DNA from: Myxococcales bacterium
Lineage (GTDB): Bacteria > Myxococcota_A > Polyangia > Fen-1088
Reading direction: 5' to 3'
Assembly (NCBI GenBank): GCA_003142855.1
Contig: PLNW01000134.1
Location: 21,782 to 85,781, forward strand
Length of the DNA stretch: 64,000 nt
Below are positions 38,507 to 47,776 of the stretch, one piece after another. The notes beneath the pieces were generated by a model. That model worked only from the letters and a program-made list of their open reading frames with translations, ran no database searches and had not been told where the DNA came from. The position numbers and the translations under genes are program-made. Numbering within the stretch: the stretch's first letter is position 1; every line of letters starts with the position of its first letter.

Positions 38507-41500
38507 ATGGGAACCCTGAGAGGGTTCCCAAACCCTCCCGCGATGGTCCGCGGCGAGCAAAGCTCGCCGGCTCCCCACGCGATTAGCTCTTCTCGGGCCC
38601 CGTGCCTGGTGGGCGCCGCGACCTTGCTCGCGCTGGCCCTGCTTGCTGGCGGCGCTCGGGCGGCAGGCAGGTCTTCCACACCAGCGCGCCCGGCGGTGTT
38701 GCCTGACCCGAAAGTCCTCGACGAGCTGGCGCAGGATATGACCCGCTTCGCCGAGGAGGTGAAGGGTTATCGCAGCTCAGCCAGCGGCATCATCAAGCGC
38801 ACCTACGCCCAGAAGCTCGACGCCATCCGGGCCAAGTACGAACCGCAGATTTCCGGCCACGAGAAAGAAGAGAAGCAGCGGCGCATGGATGCCATCGCCG
38901 TGCTCGAGGGATTCCTGCGCAAGTACCCCTCGGATCGCAAGTGGACGCCCGACGTGATGTTCCGCCTGGCCGAGCTCTACTATGAGAAAGCCGCGGACGA
39001 ATTCCTGGCGGCCCAGGAAATCTACCAAAAGGCGCTCGATTCGGACCATCCACCCACCACGCCCTCGCCCAAGCCTGACTACGCGGCCACGGTGAACTTG
39101 TATCGCCACCTGCTGGTGGAGTTCCCCAACTACCGGCTGCTCGACGCCACCTACTACCTGCTGGGTTTCTGCCTGGGTGAGATGGGGCAAGACGCGGAAG
39201 GCAAGCAGGCCCTGCTCGCCTTGGTGTGCAGCAACCGCTACCGCCCACTCGATCCGCCGCCTCCCCCGGCCCGGTCCACCGGCATGAACCGGGGTCCGCT
39301 GCCTGACGCCTATCAGGACTGCACGCCCATCAAGAAGGACTCCAAGTTCCTGGCAGAAACGTGGACCCGCGTGGGTGAAATGCACTTCGACGCCGGCGAG
39401 TTGGCGCCGGCCATCTCGGCCTACAGCCGGGTGCTGGCCTTCAAGGACTCGCCTTACTACGACAAGGCCATCTACAAGTTGGCGTGGTCGTACTACCGCG
39501 ACAACCGCTTCCCCGACGCCATCCGCGAGTTCGACAATCTGGTGAAGTGGGCCGACAGCAAGAAGGCCGCGGGCGACAAGTTCGGATCGGATCTGCGCCC
39601 CGAGGCTGTGCAGTACCTGGGCATCAGCTTCTCCGAGCCTGACTGGGACGGCGATACCCTGCCCGACAAGGAAACCGGCCTGGAGCGGGTGCAAGCCTTC
39701 TACCAGGGGCGCGAAAAGGAAACCCACGTCAAAGAGGTGTTCCAGCGCCTGGGCGACATGTACTTCGACATGACCAAGTACGACGAGGCCATCGCCGTGT
39801 ACAAGGTCATCCTGCAAAAGTGGCCGTACTTTGCCGAGGCGCCCACCCTGCAAGAGAAGATCATCAAGGCCTACGAGCGCGCCCGCAACCTGGTCGCTGC
39901 GGCCAAGGAGCGCGAGGTTCTGGGTCGCACCTACAGCAAGGGCAGCGATTGGTACAAAGCCAACCACGACAACCCGGAGGCGCTCGCGGTGGCGGCGCAG
40001 CTCGCCGAGGACGCCCTGCTTTCGGCCGCCACCTCGGTGCACGCCGCGGCCCAGGCCTGCAAGGCCAAGAACCAGGGCGACAAGACCAAGCTTGAAGAAT
40101 GTCTGCAGACCTATCGCACGGCGGCCGAGCTGTACGAGAAGTACCTGACCGCCTACCCGACGTCGAAACGCACCTACGAGTTCAGCTACTTCTATGCCGA
40201 TGCTCTGTACTACGGCGGCCAGGTGCCGGAATCGATCCCGGCCTACATCACCGTGCGCGATTCCAATCTGGACAACAAGTACCAGCAGGACGCCGCCCTG
40301 CAGATCATCAAGGCCTACGAAGAAATCATCGACAAGATGAAGGCGGCCCGCACCATCGAGGATCCGCCCATCCCCGACGAGAAGAACACCAAGCCGCCGG
40401 TGGTCCCGCTGGCCATGCACGACCTGTACAAGAAGTACACGGCGGCGCTCGACTGGTACGTGGCCAATCTGCCCGACGACCGCACGCCCGATCTGCGCTA
40501 CGCCTCGGCTGTGCTCATGCTCACCCATCGCCAGTGGCCCGAGGCGCGCGCTCGCCTGGGTGACATCGCCGATGCCTACTGTGGCAGCAAGCCCGAGATC
40601 GGGTTCAAGGCCTACGACGCCATCCTCACCACCTACTTCATCGACTTCAACATCGACAACGAAGAGGCCAAGGACTGCGCGCTGGGCCGCCTGCTGGAGG
40701 TCACCGACAAGTTCTCGCAATCGGCCTGCAGCAAGTCGCCCCAGGCCAAGCCCTATCTGGCGCGCATCGCCGAGATCAAGGCCTCGGTCAAGTCGACCGT
40801 CATCAAGAAGCGCCTCGACATCGCCATCAAGAATGAAGAGAAGGGCACCGAGGAGAAGCTGGTCCAGTGCCGCGAGTTCGCGGGCGGCATCGCCATCGTG
40901 ACCGGCGCAGCGGCACCCGCCGCCGCGGGCAGCAAGCCGGTGGCCGGCGGGCAGCCCGAGAAGCGCAGCAAGATCAGCACCGATCTCGACGAAGGTCTGG
41001 CCCTCGACCTGATGGACCTGATCGCCGCCAATCCCAAGGACCGGGACGCGCCCAGCAACCTCAACAACGCCTGCGTGATCTACGAGAAGATCTTCAAGTA
41101 CGGCGAAGCCACCAAGTGCTACGAGCGACTGGCCAACGACTACCCGGACAATCCGCTGGCCAAGGACGCGGTGTGGAACGCGGCCCGCAACCAGTACCGC
41201 TTCTTCGAATTCGAAAAGGCGGTCAACGGCTACCTCAAGATCGCGACCGATCCCAAGTTCGCCAAGTTCGAGCACCGCCGCGAAGCCGTGGGCATCGCCG
41301 CGCAACTGCTCGACAATGACCAGCAGTACCCGCGCGCCGCCGAGCTCTACCGCAAGTACGCGGAGAACATCGCGGACAAGCCGGGCGACTCGGCCCAAGC
41401 GTTTTCCTTTGGCTGCAACGCCCTGGAGAAGAACAAAGAAACCGCCAAGGAGATAAGCTGCCTGCACGACCTGATTCACCGCTACGGCAAACAGGAGGCC

Positions 41501-42178
41501 GCGGGAGAATACGTGGTCTCCGCCTATCTGAAACTGGCCACCATCGCCGAGCAGGGCCGCGACAAGCGGGCCACCATGGCGGCGTACAAGCAAGTGCGCG
41601 AGGAGTTCATTGCCCGCCGGCTGCCGGCCGCCTCGCCCGCGGCCGCCGCAGCCGCCAAGGCGGATTTCCTCATCCTCGAGGAGAAATTCAAAGAATTCCA
41701 GGGCAAGTCCCTGCGCTTTACCAGCGATCCCAAGCAGGTGCGCCGGGTGTTCGACACGTTCACCGCCGAGGCCAAGGACCTGCAGGACCAGTACGCCAAG
41801 ATCTGGGAGTACAAGGACGCCACCTGGACGTTGGCTTCCTTCCTCCGCCGCGGCGACATTTTCTATGAGTTTGCCCAGAAGCTGATCAAGGCGGCCGACA
41901 ACCCGCCCGACGAGGTGAAGCGACTCTCCAAGAAGGCGTGCGCGGTGGATCCTTCCCTGTGCGGCGTGGCCGAGACCGAGTACAAGGACGCCATCTTCCA
42001 GTTCGTGACGCCGGTGGAAGACGAGGCCAAGCGCCAGTGGAAATCCACGCTCGAGCGCGCGGTCAGCTTGGGCGTGACCAACGATTACGTGAAGAAGGCG
42101 CGGGAGAACCTGTCCAAGTACCTGCCTGACGAGTTCCCCTTTGTCAAAGATGAACGCATCGGGATCGAATACCCATGA
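38507..42178 (+). CDS. Large TPR protein, GltD/AgmU-like gliding-motility component
   Basis: A 1223-residue exported protein with many TPR-like repeats (KYPSDRKWTPDVMFRLAELYYEKA, KYDEAIAVYKVILQKWP, and others through about residue 1100). In M. xanthus, GltD/AgmU is a similarly large periplasmic TPR protein encoded just before AglT/GltE; position and architecture match. The ATG at 38507 has GGGGGGAG seven bases upstream. Residues 2-25 are encoded by the 74-base palindromic repeat, followed by a normal hydrophobic signal core (LVGAATLLALALLAGGARAAG), so the signal peptide has an unusually long N-region. Its stop overlaps the next start. Identity is by synteny and architecture, not by a diagnostic motif. 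Confidence 0.75.
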   Translation: MGTLRGFPNPPAMVRGEQSSPAPHAISSSRAPCLVGAATLLALALLAGGARAAGRSSTPARPAVLPDPKVLDELAQDMTRFAEEVKGYRSSASGIIKRTYAQKLDAIRAKYEPQISGHEKEEKQRRMDAIAVLEGFLRKYPSDRKWTPDVMFRLAELYYEKAADEFLAAQEIYQKALDSDHPPTTPSPKPDYAATVNLYRHLLVEFPNYRLLDATYYLLGFCLGEMGQDAEGKQALLALVCSNRYRPLDPPPPPARSTGMNRGPLPDAYQDCTPIKKDSKFLAETWTRVGEMHFDAGELAPAISAYSRVLAFKDSPYYDKAIYKLAWSYYRDNRFPDAIREFDNLVKWADSKKAAGDKFGSDLRPEAVQYLGISFSEPDWDGDTLPDKETGLERVQAFYQGREKETHVKEVFQRLGDMYFDMTKYDEAIAVYKVILQKWPYFAEAPTLQEKIIKAYERARNLVAAAKEREVLGRTYSKGSDWYKANHDNPEALAVAAQLAEDALLSAATSVHAAAQACKAKNQGDKTKLEECLQTYRTAAELYEKYLTAYPTSKRTYEFSYFYADALYYGGQVPESIPAYITVRDSNLDNKYQQDAALQIIKAYEEIIDKMKAARTIEDPPIPDEKNTKPPVVPLAMHDLYKKYTAALDWYVANLPDDRTPDLRYASAVLMLTHRQWPEARARLGDIADAYCGSKPEIGFKAYDAILTTYFIDFNIDNEEAKDCALGRLLEVTDKFSQSACSKSPQAKPYLARIAEIKASVKSTVIKKRLDIAIKNEEKGTEEKLVQCREFAGGIAIVTGAAAPAAAGSKPVAGGQPEKRSKISTDLDEGLALDLMDLIAANPKDRDAPSNLNNACVIYEKIFKYGEATKCYERLANDYPDNPLAKDAVWNAARNQYRFFEFEKAVNGYLKIATDPKFAKFEHRREAVGIAAQLLDNDQQYPRAAELYRKYAENIADKPGDSAQAFSFGCNALEKNKETAKEISCLHDLIHRYGKQEAAGEYVVSAYLKLATIAEQGRDKRATMAAYKQVREEFIARRLPAASPAAAAAAKADFLILEEKFKEFQGKSLRFTSDPKQVRRVFDTFTAEAKDLQDQYAKIWEYKDATWTLASFLRRGDIFYEFAQKLIKAADNPPDEVKRLSKKACAVDPSLCGVAETEYKDAIFQFVTPVEDEAKRQWKSTLERAVSLGVTNDYVKKARENLSKYLPDEFPFVKDERIGIEYP
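38508..38581. repeat. 74-base two-hairpin dispersed repeat, copy 2, inside a coding region
   Basis: Inverted relative to the copy at 4441-4514. Stems are TGGGAACCCT-gag-AGGGTTCCCA and GGCGAGC-aaa-GCTCGCC. Outside the second stem only about three bases differ from copy 1. It begins inside codon 1 of the GltD-like gene and is read through in frame. Confidence 0.8.
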
Positions 42179-43299
42179 CCATGCGAACGTCTCTTCTCAG
42201 CTTCTTCTTGGCGGCCGCGGCTGTCTCGGCCGCCGTGGCCGACGCAGCGGCAGCCCCGGTTGCGGGCGAGACTCCGGCTGCGACTGGCGGCCGCAAACGG
42301 CGCGAGCCGCCCCCCGCGGTCATCCCGACTGCGGAAGTGGAGGCAGCCGGGAAGCTGTATCGCTCGCAGAATTACCCAGGCGCGGTCGCCCAGGCCAAGG
42401 CGGCGCTCAACCGCAACGAGCGCTACACGCCGGCCATGCTCGTCATGGCCAAGGCCTACTTCAAGCTGGGCAAGAACGAGTGGGTCAAGACCCTGGGCGA
42501 CATGATGAAGAACGCCAACGCCTCGGAGGCCGAGCAGGCGGACATCTACCAGATGCTCGCCTTCATGGAGATCGACAAGCACAACACACCCGGCGCCATC
42601 GAGATGCTGAAGAAGGCCACTGGGGCGCGGCCTGACTACGCCATGCTGTGGAACAACCTGGGCGCCCAGTATCTGGTGGCCAAGAACTATCGGGAAGCCG
42701 TGCCCGTGCTGGAGAAGGCGACGCAGCTGCAACCCAGCTTCTCCAAGGCGCACCTCAACCTCGGCAGCGCCTATCGCGGGGTGAAGGAGTACGAAAAGGC
42801 GCAGGCCGAGTACAAGCAGTCCTTGCAGCTCTTCCCGCGCTACGCCGACGCGGTTTTCGATCTGGGCATCCTCTATCTCGACGCCGACAAGATGCCCAAC
42901 CTGGATCTGGTCGCCAAGTTCAACGCCGCCATCGCCTACTTGCAGCAGTACAAGCAGATGGTGGCAGGCGCGGGCCAGACGGTTGGCCCGGAGGCTGACG
43001 CCTACATTCAAGAGGCGCAGGACGGAATCAAGAAGGAACAGAAACGCATCGAGCGACAGAAGAAGCAGGAAGAGCGGGATAAGCAGCGCGCGGCCAAGAA
43101 AGCTGTGGACGATGCCAAGAAAGCCGCTGCACCTGCGCCCGGGGCGGCGCCGCCAGCGAGCCCGACCCCGCCGGCCAGCCCGGTGTCGCCCGCGCCTCCG
43201 CCCAAGCCGGCGCCCGGTGCCGCAGCGTCGCCTGCGCTACCTTTCAAGCCGGCGCCCGGTGCCGCGCCCGCGGCTAGCCCAGCCCCGAGGAAGCCATGA
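42175..43299 (+). CDS. TPR protein, GltE/AglT-like
   Basis: A 374-residue exported protein: signal peptide (MTMRTSLLSFFLAAAAVSAAVADAAAAP), five or so TPRs (about 60-260, such as AVPVLEKATQLQPSFSKAHLNLGSAYRG and YEKAQAEYKQSLQLFPRYADAVFDLG), a charged Lys/Glu helix, and a Pro/Ala-rich tail (about 315-374). Small TPR protein following a giant one is the AgmU-AglT (GltD-GltE) arrangement of M. xanthus. Start and stop both overlap neighbouring genes by four bases (ATGA), indicating tight co-translation. Confidence 0.75.
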   Translation: MTMRTSLLSFFLAAAAVSAAVADAAAAPVAGETPAATGGRKRREPPPAVIPTAEVEAAGKLYRSQNYPGAVAQAKAALNRNERYTPAMLVMAKAYFKLGKNEWVKTLGDMMKNANASEAEQADIYQMLAFMEIDKHNTPGAIEMLKKATGARPDYAMLWNNLGAQYLVAKNYREAVPVLEKATQLQPSFSKAHLNLGSAYRGVKEYEKAQAEYKQSLQLFPRYADAVFDLGILYLDADKMPNLDLVAKFNAAIAYLQQYKQMVAGAGQTVGPEADAYIQEAQDGIKKEQKRIERQKKQEERDKQRAAKKAVDDAKKAAAPAPGAAPPASPTPPASPVSPAPPPKPAPGAAASPALPFKPAPGAAPAASPAPRKP

Positions 43300-43661
43300 A
43301 GCCAAGACTGCTGTCGCGGTGTCTCGTGATCGTGCTTTCGGCCTCGTTGGGCTTGCTGGCGGCATTGAAACCCGCGGTTTCTGCCCAGGCCAAGAAGCGG
43401 CCGGCGGCCAAGAGCGCGCCCGCAACGACGGATGCCGAGGAAACAGCGGAAGCCAAAGAAGCCGCCAACGTGAAGGTCGAACGCGGAGCGGGCGGCAAGA
43501 AGATCTACAAGATTCAGGGCGCGATCGTTATCGAGGGCAAGATCCAGAAGCCGGAGGCTTTTTACGTACTGCAAAAATCTGGAATAAACTACGATTGGAA
43601 TGAGCTGAAGCAGGAGTTCGTACCCAAAATCCTGGACAGCGTGACGAAAGCACCGTTCTGA
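43296..43661 (+). CDS. Short exported protein in the GltF position
   Basis: A 121-residue protein with a signal peptide or anchor (LSRCLVIVLSASLGLLAALKPAVSAQ), a low-complexity Lys/Ala/Glu linker (residues 33-65), and a conserved-looking beta-rich core (KIYKIQGAIVIEGKIQKPEAF, then QEFVPKILDSVTKAPF). It sits between the AglT-like and PglI-like genes, where M. xanthus has gltF. I see no diagnostic motif, so the GltF suggestion is positional only. Confidence 0.6.
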   Translation: MKPRLLSRCLVIVLSASLGLLAALKPAVSAQAKKRPAAKSAPATTDAEETAEAKEAANVKVERGAGGKKIYKIQGAIVIEGKIQKPEAFYVLQKSGINYDWNELKQEFVPKILDSVTKAPF

Positions 43662-43689
43662 TCGAACTAACTACCAAGGGAACCAGCCA

Positions 43690-45093
43690 ATGGCGACTCA
43701 GACAGCGGCGACACCACCCCGTTCGGCTCACGCACCCAGCACGGCTGCGAAGGTCCGAGTCCTGCGCATCGGCATCGTCCAAGGCGGGCGAATCATAGAC
43801 GAACGCCTGGTTCGATCTCGCGGGAACATCTCCATCGGTTGGTCGAGCAAGGCCACCTTTGCCGTGCCCTCCGAGGCGCTGCCCAAGGAGTGGCTGCTTT
43901 TCGAACTCACGCCCAAGGGCTATGTCGCGCGTTTCGCCGACGCCATGGACGCCCGCATCGCCGTGGGCAACGAAGTCATCGCGCTGGCGCAGCTCAAGCA
44001 GGCCGGCCGGGTTCGCCATCAAGGGACGGCCTGGCTTCTTCTGCTCGACGAGCGGTCGCGCGGCAAGATCTCCGTCGGGGATCTGACCATTCTCTTCCAG
44101 TTCGTGACGCCGCCGCCGCCGCAGCCGCGGCCGCGACTTCCGGCTTCCGTGCGCGGGTCGTGGACCACCGGGCTGGACTGGGCCTTCACCCTGGTCGCGG
44201 GCGTGTCCTTCCTGGCGCACCTGATTCTGGTCATGTATCTGCGCAACGTGGACTGGCCGCGCAAGCCGGACATCGAGGAGATTCCGGATCGTTTCGTTCA
44301 GATGATAGTGAAGGCCAAGCCGCCCGAGCCGCCCAAGCAGCAGACCAAGACGGATGAGAAGACCGACGAAAAGAAAATCGAAAACAAGGTGGCCTCGACC
44401 AGTGCGGCCAAGAAACAGCCTAAACCTGAGATTTCGGCAGAAGAGAAGGCGCGCATCGATGCGGAGCGACGCGCGCGTTTGGCTGAGCAGGTGCGCAACA
44501 CCGGCATCCTGAAGTTGCTCGGGGCCAAGGCCGATGGATCTGGATCCATTGCAGACGTTCTCGGCAAGGGCGACGTGGACCGCGACCAGGAAAAGGCATT
44601 CCAGGGGGTGGGTGGCTTGACCGTGGCGACCAGCGACGCGTCCTTGCGCGGGGTGAAATCTGGCACCGGCGGCTCTGGCAAAGTGGCTGATATCGGCAGC
44701 TTGCGCGGGGCGGGCACCATCGCCAGCGGCAACACCGGCGCGGGCGCGACAGAGAAGCGCGTCTCAGGTGTGGTCAAGAGCGAGGCACCGGCCGTGGACG
44801 GCGAGCTGGATCCGGCCCTGGTTTCCAAGGAAGTCCGGGCGCGCATCGGCGCGGTCAAGGCCTGCTACGAGCGGGCGCTCAAGCGCAATCCCAACTTAAG
44901 CGGTAAGATCAAGGTGCGCTGGACCATCACAGCAGCCGGGACCGTGTCAGGCGTGGACATCGCGGACGACAGCATGGGTGATTCAGAGGTATCGAGCTGC
45001 ATCAAACAACTCGTGGCACGTTGGCGCTTCCCAGCACCAGCGGGCGGGTCTGTTGAAGTCGAGTTCCCATTTGTGTTCACCGCATCTCAGTAG
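43690..45093 (+). CDS. gltG: GltG/PglI-like membrane protein with AgmX/PglI C-terminal domain
   Basis: A 467-residue inner-membrane protein. Residues 18-145 form an FHA-like cytosolic domain, one membrane segment lies at about 164-185 (WAFTLVAGVSFLAHLILVMYL), a Lys/Glu/Pro-rich periplasmic linker follows, and the last 100 residues are the TonB-like AgmX/PglI domain (ARIGAVKACYERALKRNPN, GKIKVRWTITAAGTVSGVDI). In M. xanthus, GltG/PglI spans the inner membrane and is thought to pass energy from the AglRQS motor to the periplasmic Glt proteins. No AglR/Q/S motor genes are in the window. The ATG at 43690 follows AAGGGA. Confidence 0.8.
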   Translation: MATQTAATPPRSAHAPSTAAKVRVLRIGIVQGGRIIDERLVRSRGNISIGWSSKATFAVPSEALPKEWLLFELTPKGYVARFADAMDARIAVGNEVIALAQLKQAGRVRHQGTAWLLLLDERSRGKISVGDLTILFQFVTPPPPQPRPRLPASVRGSWTTGLDWAFTLVAGVSFLAHLILVMYLRNVDWPRKPDIEEIPDRFVQMIVKAKPPEPPKQQTKTDEKTDEKKIENKVASTSAAKKQPKPEISAEEKARIDAERRARLAEQVRNTGILKLLGAKADGSGSIADVLGKGDVDRDQEKAFQGVGGLTVATSDASLRGVKSGTGGSGKVADIGSLRGAGTIASGNTGAGATEKRVSGVVKSEAPAVDGELDPALVSKEVRARIGAVKACYERALKRNPNLSGKIKVRWTITAAGTVSGVDIADDSMGDSEVSSCIKQLVARWRFPAPAGGSVEVEFPFVFTASQ

Positions 45094-45105
45094 GGGAAGC
45101 TTGGG

Positions 45106-45133
45106 TTGACTCAGCGCCGGAACCATATATATT
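45106..45133 (+). promoter_or_regulatory. Internal promoter within the Glt-like cluster
   Basis: TTGACT (45106-45111), 16-base spacer, TATATT (45128-45133), in the 111-base gap after the gltG-like gene. Would give the last two genes of the cluster their own transcript with a leader of about 65 bases. Confidence 0.5.
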
Positions 45134-45204
45134 TCCACGGCCTAGCGGCTTGTGTTTCCCCGCGTCATACGGGCGTCGAACAAAATCAATTTGCGAGGTT
45201 TCGA

Positions 45205-45780
45205 ATGTCGAGGCGGGCAAGATTTATTTGGTTGTCGTTGCTAATCGGACCAGTCGCTTCGGCGCAATCGGGAGCCCCTGGCGCGCAGGCGCCGGAAACT
45301 GCGCCTCCTGCGGCGGCGGATATTCCTGGGCCGCAGCGCTCGACGGTGAGTGGGCCGGACATGGTCAGGCAAGGCAAAGAGTACCGGACCAACATGGACA
45401 GGGTGCTGGCCGAGCTGCAAACCATGGTCGAGCAGTCGCGCAAGCAGAAGGACGTCATCCGCCTGAACTGCGTGATGGACAAGCTGGCGCAGGTGAAGGT
45501 CAGCATGAACATCGCGGACGAGGCAATTCAGAAGCTGCAAGAGGGCGTCGCCCGCAACGATGACGGGTCTTCGTTCCACGAATACACCCGCATCACCATC
45601 GTCAACCAGAAGGTTCAGGTCTTGCAGAACGAGGGTCAGACCTGCGTGGGCGCGGAGCTCAACTACATCGGGGCGACCCGGGTGGAAGTCGATGCTCCTG
45701 AGTTGCCCGCGGGGGTCACGGATCCCAGCCTAGACCCAGCGCCCTTGGAGCGTCCACCCGTCGCCAGCCCGTTCATGTAG
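45205..45780 (+). CDS. Exported helical protein of the Glt-like cluster
   Basis: A 191-residue protein with a signal peptide (MSRRARFIWLSLLIGPVASAQ), a Pro/Ala-rich stretch, then a predicted helical hairpin (residues 60-125, MDRVLAELQTMVEQSRKQKDV, LAQVKVSMNIADEAIQKLQEG) and a Pro-rich tail. It contains two Cys (C95 and C150 approximately) that could pair in the periplasm. No named family recognised. The ATG at 45205 follows GAGG; the frame is open upstream to 45106, across the candidate promoter. Confidence 0.7.
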   Translation: MSRRARFIWLSLLIGPVASAQSGAPGAQAPETAPPAAADIPGPQRSTVSGPDMVRQGKEYRTNMDRVLAELQTMVEQSRKQKDVIRLNCVMDKLAQVKVSMNIADEAIQKLQEGVARNDDGSSFHEYTRITIVNQKVQVLQNEGQTCVGAELNYIGATRVEVDAPELPAGVTDPSLDPAPLERPPVASPFM

Positions 45781-45847
45781 GCCGGCAGCTTCACGAGGCT
45801 AGAGAGAGTCTGACGAACACACCCGTGCCCAGCGAACCAAACCACCC

Positions 45848-47134
45848 ATGAGACTCCGGCTATCAGTCCTGCTTGCTTGTCTCGCCTGCGGGGCGACGTC
45901 TGTCGCTTGGGCGCAAGTGATGACCAGCACCTCGGGGCCGAGCCTCGAGACCATGTCCTATGGGCTTCAGGGGATCAGCCCGCGCAATGGACCGGTCGGG
46001 GCCAAGCTGGGTGAGAGTACGCTGCTACACGCGGCCTTGGGTGCCGATATTGGCTACGACAGCAACGTCTTCTACGAGCACTACTCTCCGCACGCCGCCG
46101 CTGTCGCGCATGTCACGCCTGCTCTCGACATCAGCAACGGTGAGCGCGATGGAACCGCGCCCGATGGTGTGTTCTACGACCTGGGTGCCAGCCTGACCTA
46201 CCGCGAGTACCTCTCGGGCGGCGACGAGGTTCGAAAGATGCGCGCCTTCAACCCCGCTCTCGGCGGCCTGCTGAGGCTGTCGTCCAGACAGACGCTCAGT
46301 CTATCGCTCTCTGACAACTTCAACCGAAGCCAGGATCCGCCCTATTCGCCGACCGCAGAGATCATCACCCACGATCGCAACATTGCCTCGCTCGAGCTCA
46401 AGGTCGCGCCAGGCGGCGGTCGCATCCAGGTTCTGTTGCGGGCCAACAACGTCCTCGATCTGTACGAGACCACCGGGTACGAACAGGGCAACAACATGGG
46501 CAACGAGGGCGTTCTGGATCTTTCCTGGCGTTGGCTGCCCAGAACCGCGTTGTTCGTGCAGGTTGCCCAGGGCGCTGTCACCTATCTGAAGTCAGGTAGC
46601 ACCGGGGTTGCCTCATACCCGCTGAGGGTCACTGCCGGGTTGCGCGGACTTCTGACCGAAAAGCTCGGCCTCAACCTCGCCGCCGGGTACGCCAACGGTT
46701 TCTACGCTTCAGGCGTGAATACGTCGGGCTTTGGCAGCGTGGTCTTGGTCGGCGAGCTCCTCTACAACATGTCCCTGACCTCCAAGGCGGGGCTGGGCTA
46801 CCGGCACGACTTCGTGAACTCTCCATTCGTCGGCCAGTTCTACAACATGGACGCGGTCTATGCGGCTCTGCGAGAGTACATCGGTGGTCGCGTGGCCACG
46901 GCTGCCTATGCTCGCTTCGAGAACCGTGCGTATCAAGGTGCAGGGGGGCGCACCGATCAGGTCGTGATCGGTGGCCTGACCGCTGACTACGTCATCCAGC
47001 GCTTCTTCTACATCGGCGTCGGCTACACCTTGACCCTGGCCCACACCAACGACACCGACCTGGTGGCCAACAGCAGCGCCGGCGTGGACTACACGAAGCA
47101 CTTGATTGTTGGCCGTCTGGGCGTCGTCTACTAG
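45848..47134 (+). CDS. Outer-membrane beta-barrel protein, GltH-like
   Basis: A 428-residue protein with a signal peptide (MRLRLSVLLACLACGATSVAWAQ) and alternating polar/hydrophobic strands typical of an outer-membrane barrel (LLHAALGADIGYDSNVF, LSLSLSDNFNRS, GVDYTKHLIVGRLGVVY), ending in a C-terminal aromatic residue as barrel proteins do. M. xanthus GltA, GltB and GltH are predicted barrels and gltH lies in the same cluster as gltD-G, so this is the best candidate here. Exact equivalence is inferred from order. Confidence 0.7.
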   Translation: MRLRLSVLLACLACGATSVAWAQVMTSTSGPSLETMSYGLQGISPRNGPVGAKLGESTLLHAALGADIGYDSNVFYEHYSPHAAAVAHVTPALDISNGERDGTAPDGVFYDLGASLTYREYLSGGDEVRKMRAFNPALGGLLRLSSRQTLSLSLSDNFNRSQDPPYSPTAEIITHDRNIASLELKVAPGGGRIQVLLRANNVLDLYETTGYEQGNNMGNEGVLDLSWRWLPRTALFVQVAQGAVTYLKSGSTGVASYPLRVTAGLRGLLTEKLGLNLAAGYANGFYASGVNTSGFGSVVLVGELLYNMSLTSKAGLGYRHDFVNSPFVGQFYNMDAVYAALREYIGGRVATAAYARFENRAYQGAGGRTDQVVIGGLTADYVIQRFFYIGVGYTLTLAHTNDTDLVANSSAGVDYTKHLIVGRLGVVY

Positions 47135-47176
47135 CCAGGCGGCGCTTCACCCCACCGGAAAGCGGCTGGGCGAGAA

Positions 47177-47776
47177 ATGACCTTCTGGGCGCACCCGACC
47201 GCGATTGTCGACCAGCCGGCGCAGATCGGCGAAGGCACCAAGATCTGGCACTTCTGCCATGTGATGGCCGGGGCTCGCATCGGGGCCTGTTGCGTGCTGG
47301 GGCAGAACGTGTTCGTGGCTGCACGCGCGGTGCTGGGCAACGGCTGCAAGATCCAGAACAACGTCTCCCTGTATGACGACGTGATTCTCGAAGACGACGT
47401 GTTCGTCGCGCCCTCGGCGGTGTTCACCAATGTGGTCAACCCGCGCTCGTTCATCGAGCGCAAGCACGAGTACCGAACCACGCGGGTCGGGCGCGGCGCC
47501 TCGGTGGGCGCCAATGCCACCGTGGTGTGCGGCCACACCATCGGCGAATACGCCTTTGTCGGCGCGGGCGCTGTGGTCACCAAGGACGTGGCCGCCTATG
47601 CCCTGGTCACCGGCGTGCCCGCGCGTCCAATGGGCTGGATGTGCCGCTGCGGGGTGCGCCTGTCCGACGGGAAAGACGATGTCCGGCAGTGCAAGGCCTG
47701 TGGCCAGCGCTATCGTGAGACGTCTGCGGCTGGGCGAAAATCCCTGCAGCCCGAGACCCCCGGCCAGGTCCGATGA
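47177..47776 (+). CDS. Sugar-nucleotide N-acetyltransferase, WlbB/WbpD-like
   Basis: Left-handed beta-helix acyltransferase likely to acetylate the 3-amino group of UDP-GlcNAc3N uronic acid. The 199-residue protein has hexapeptide repeats ([48 protein letters not shown]) and the WlbB-type segment [24 protein letters not shown] short Cys-rich tail ([16 protein letters not shown]) may bind zinc. The stop overlaps the next start (ATGA). With the next two genes it forms a three-step pathway for a di-N-acetylated sugar acid of the kind found in LPS O-antigen. Confidence 0.85.
   Translation: MTFWAHPTAIVDQPAQIGEGTKIWHFCHVMAGARIGACCVLGQNVFVAARAVLGNGCKIQNNVSLYDDVILEDDVFVAPSAVFTNVVNPRSFIERKHEYRTTRVGRGASVGANATVVCGHTIGEYAFVGAGAVVTKDVAAYALVTGVPARPMGWMCRCGVRLSDGKDDVRQCKACGQRYRETSAAGRKSLQPETPGQVR

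Noticed and set aside
38777..41593. A leftward open frame of 938 codons opposite the GltD-like gene
   Set aside because: Mirror frame of a GC-rich, repeat-rich coding sequence; composition (His, Val, Gly, Arg) is unnatural and the plus-strand TPR protein is clear.
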